Assembly: GCA_003563865.1 (NCBI GenBank)
Contig: PWTP01000085.1
Location: 1-5,793, forward strand
Direction of reading: 5' to 3'
Source: Dehalococcoidia bacterium
GTDB lineage: Bacteria; Chloroflexota; Dehalococcoidia; Dehalococcoidales; CSSed11-197
Length of the DNA: 5,793 nucleotides
In this document: positions 4,894 through 5,793 of the stretch, one piece after another
How positions within the stretch are numbered: position 1 is the first letter of the stretch
How the letters are laid out: each line of letters begins with the position of its first letter
Program-made: the position numbers and the translations under genes
Notes under the pieces: generated by a model
Told to the model about the DNA's origin: nothing
The model's database searches: none
What the model saw: the letters and a program-made list of their open reading frames with translations, nothing else

Positions 4894-5691
4894 ATGCCTG
4901 ATTCCAGCAATACTCATGAAAACGAAAGCTTAAGCCGGTTTGATACCCTGATAAAAATTATGGCCAAGTTACGCGGGCTTGACGGCTGCCCCTGGGACAA
5001 AAGCCAGAGCCACCAGTCTGTCCGCCAAAACCTGCTCGAGGAGACTTATGAAGTGCTTGAAGCCCTCGATAGCTGTGATAGTACTAAATTAAAAGAAGAA
5101 CTGGGCGACCTGCTGCTGCAGATAGTCTTGCATTCACAAATCGCCCAAGACAATGGTGATTTTGACATCAACCAGGTAATAATGCTCATCAATGAAAAAT
5201 TAATCCGGCGTCATCCCCACATCTTTGGAACCCGAAAGGTCGGCAGCGTCGAACAGGTGACCGCTAACTGGGAAGAAATTAAAAAGCACGAAAGACAACA
5301 GGGTGCTTCTATGCTTGATGGTATACCCCGTACATTGCCTTCTCTGGCCTACAGCCAGGAAATACAAAAAAGGGTTGCACGGGTTGGTTTTGACTGGGAT
5401 GACGACGAAGGTGTAATTGACAAGGTGGCCGAAGAGGCTTCCGAGATAAGCTCTGCTCTGACTCACAAAGAAAAAGAAGTGGAATATGGAGACCTTCTTT
5501 TTACTATAGCCAACCTTGCCCAACGGCAAGGCATTGATCTGGAAGCAGCTCTTAGAAGTGCAAATCTCAGGTTTTACAAACGGTTTTCTGCCATGGAAAA
5601 GCTATGCCATGAAAGGGCTCTGGATTTCAGTACTCTATCTTTTGGCGAGCAAAATGCATTATGGGAAGAAGCTAAAAAGATAGTAAAATAA
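4894..5691 (+). CDS. mazG: MazG nucleoside triphosphate pyrophosphohydrolase
   Basis: MazG hydrolyses nucleoside triphosphates to monophosphates and pyrophosphate, removing non-canonical or excess NTPs; in E. coli it also lowers ppGpp indirectly. The 265-residue protein has both MazG domains of the full-length bacterial form. Domain 1 holds LRGLDGCPWDKSQSH (26-40) and the metal-binding EExxE...ExxD pattern: E49, E50, E53, E69, D72. RRHPHIFG (105-112) and NWEEIKKHE (125-133) are typical family segments. Domain 2 begins at LAYSQEIQKRVARVGFDW (151-168) and repeats the acidic pattern with E180, E181, E184, E197 and D200; this is usually the catalytic domain. ATG at 4894 is the start, with no Shine-Dalgarno and a TATAAT 9 nt upstream. 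The N-terminal 15 residues are polar and not conserved in the family. It is transcribed away from the fumarase operon and probably alone. Confidence 0.97.
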   Translation: MPDSSNTHENESLSRFDTLIKIMAKLRGLDGCPWDKSQSHQSVRQNLLEETYEVLEALDSCDSTKLKEELGDLLLQIVLHSQIAQDNGDFDINQVIMLINEKLIRRHPHIFGTRKVGSVEQVTANWEEIKKHERQQGASMLDGIPRTLPSLAYSQEIQKRVARVGFDWDDDEGVIDKVAEEASEISSALTHKEKEVEYGDLLFTIANLAQRQGIDLEAALRSANLRFYKRFSAMEKLCHERALDFSTLSFGEQNALWEEAKKIVK

Positions 5692-5741
5692 GCCTTGATT
5701 GGCCTAATCCATCGCTTTACCATGCCTCAGCTTTAATACGA

Positions 5742-5770
5742 TTGAAATCATATAATAGTTAGTGTATTAT
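5742..5770 (+). promoter_or_regulatory. Promoter for a gene beyond the right edge
   Basis: TTGAAA at 5742-5747 and TATTAT at 5765-5770 each match consensus at 5 of 6 bases with the optimal 17-bp spacer. A perfect TATAAT also lies at 5751-5756 but has no good -35. Transcription would start near 5777. The remaining bases show no start codon with a ribosome site. The 102 bp after mazG contain no gene and no clear terminator hairpin. Confidence 0.5.
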
Positions 5771-5793
5771 TTAAATCTGTCGTGGCACATATC

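Noticed and set aside
5692..5712. GCC and GGC arms after mazG as a terminator
   Set aside because: The stem is only 3 bp and there is no T-run, so it cannot be supported.

Overview
The window looks like an ordinary stretch of bacterial chromosome. It is compactly coded, has G+C a little under 50% by eye, and contains eight complete genes plus one cut by the left edge. All are housekeeping or metabolic. I see no mobile element, CRISPR array, phage gene, rRNA or tRNA. The two-subunit class I (Fe-S) fumarase points to an anaerobic or low-oxygen bacterium. Gene content and style would fit Dehalococcoidia (Chloroflexota), but that is an impression; no marker gene here fixes the taxonomy.

Layout: (1) 1-602, minus strand, an RsuA/RluB-type pseudouridine synthase whose C-terminus runs off the left edge. 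(2) 603-770, a divergent intergenic region with promoter-like elements and a 16-bp dyad. (3) 771-3002, plus strand: a small unknown membrane protein, then a tight run of NAD kinase, an ArgA-like GNAT acetyltransferase and a Nudix ADP-ribose pyrophosphatase. This run has its own probable promoter in the 62-bp gap before nadK. (4) 3006-4787, minus strand: a fumarase alpha-beta operon ending in a HIT-family protein. It converges on the Nudix gene with only 3 bp between the stop codons. (5) 4788-4893, a divergent intergenic region driving the fumarase operon one way and mazG the other. (6) 4894-5691, plus strand, mazG. (7) 5692-5793, a tail with a good promoter for a gene beyond the right edge.

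Nucleotide metabolism is a shared theme. NadK makes NADP, the Nudix enzyme probably clears ADP-ribose from NAD breakdown, MazG removes non-canonical or excess NTPs, and the HIT protein probably hydrolyses purine nucleoside phosphoramidates or related conjugates. Fumarase interconverts fumarate and malate. Three start codons (pseudouridine synthase, fumarase alpha, mazG) lie 6-9 nt after a -10-like box with no Shine-Dalgarno sequence, which suggests leaderless or nearly leaderless transcripts. Several other genes have clear Shine-Dalgarno sites.

I found no convincing undescribed system. The most striking sequence-level signals are near-absence of GATC (two copies in 5.8 kb by my scan) with an excess of CCGG, and two perfect dyads placed at candidate promoters.
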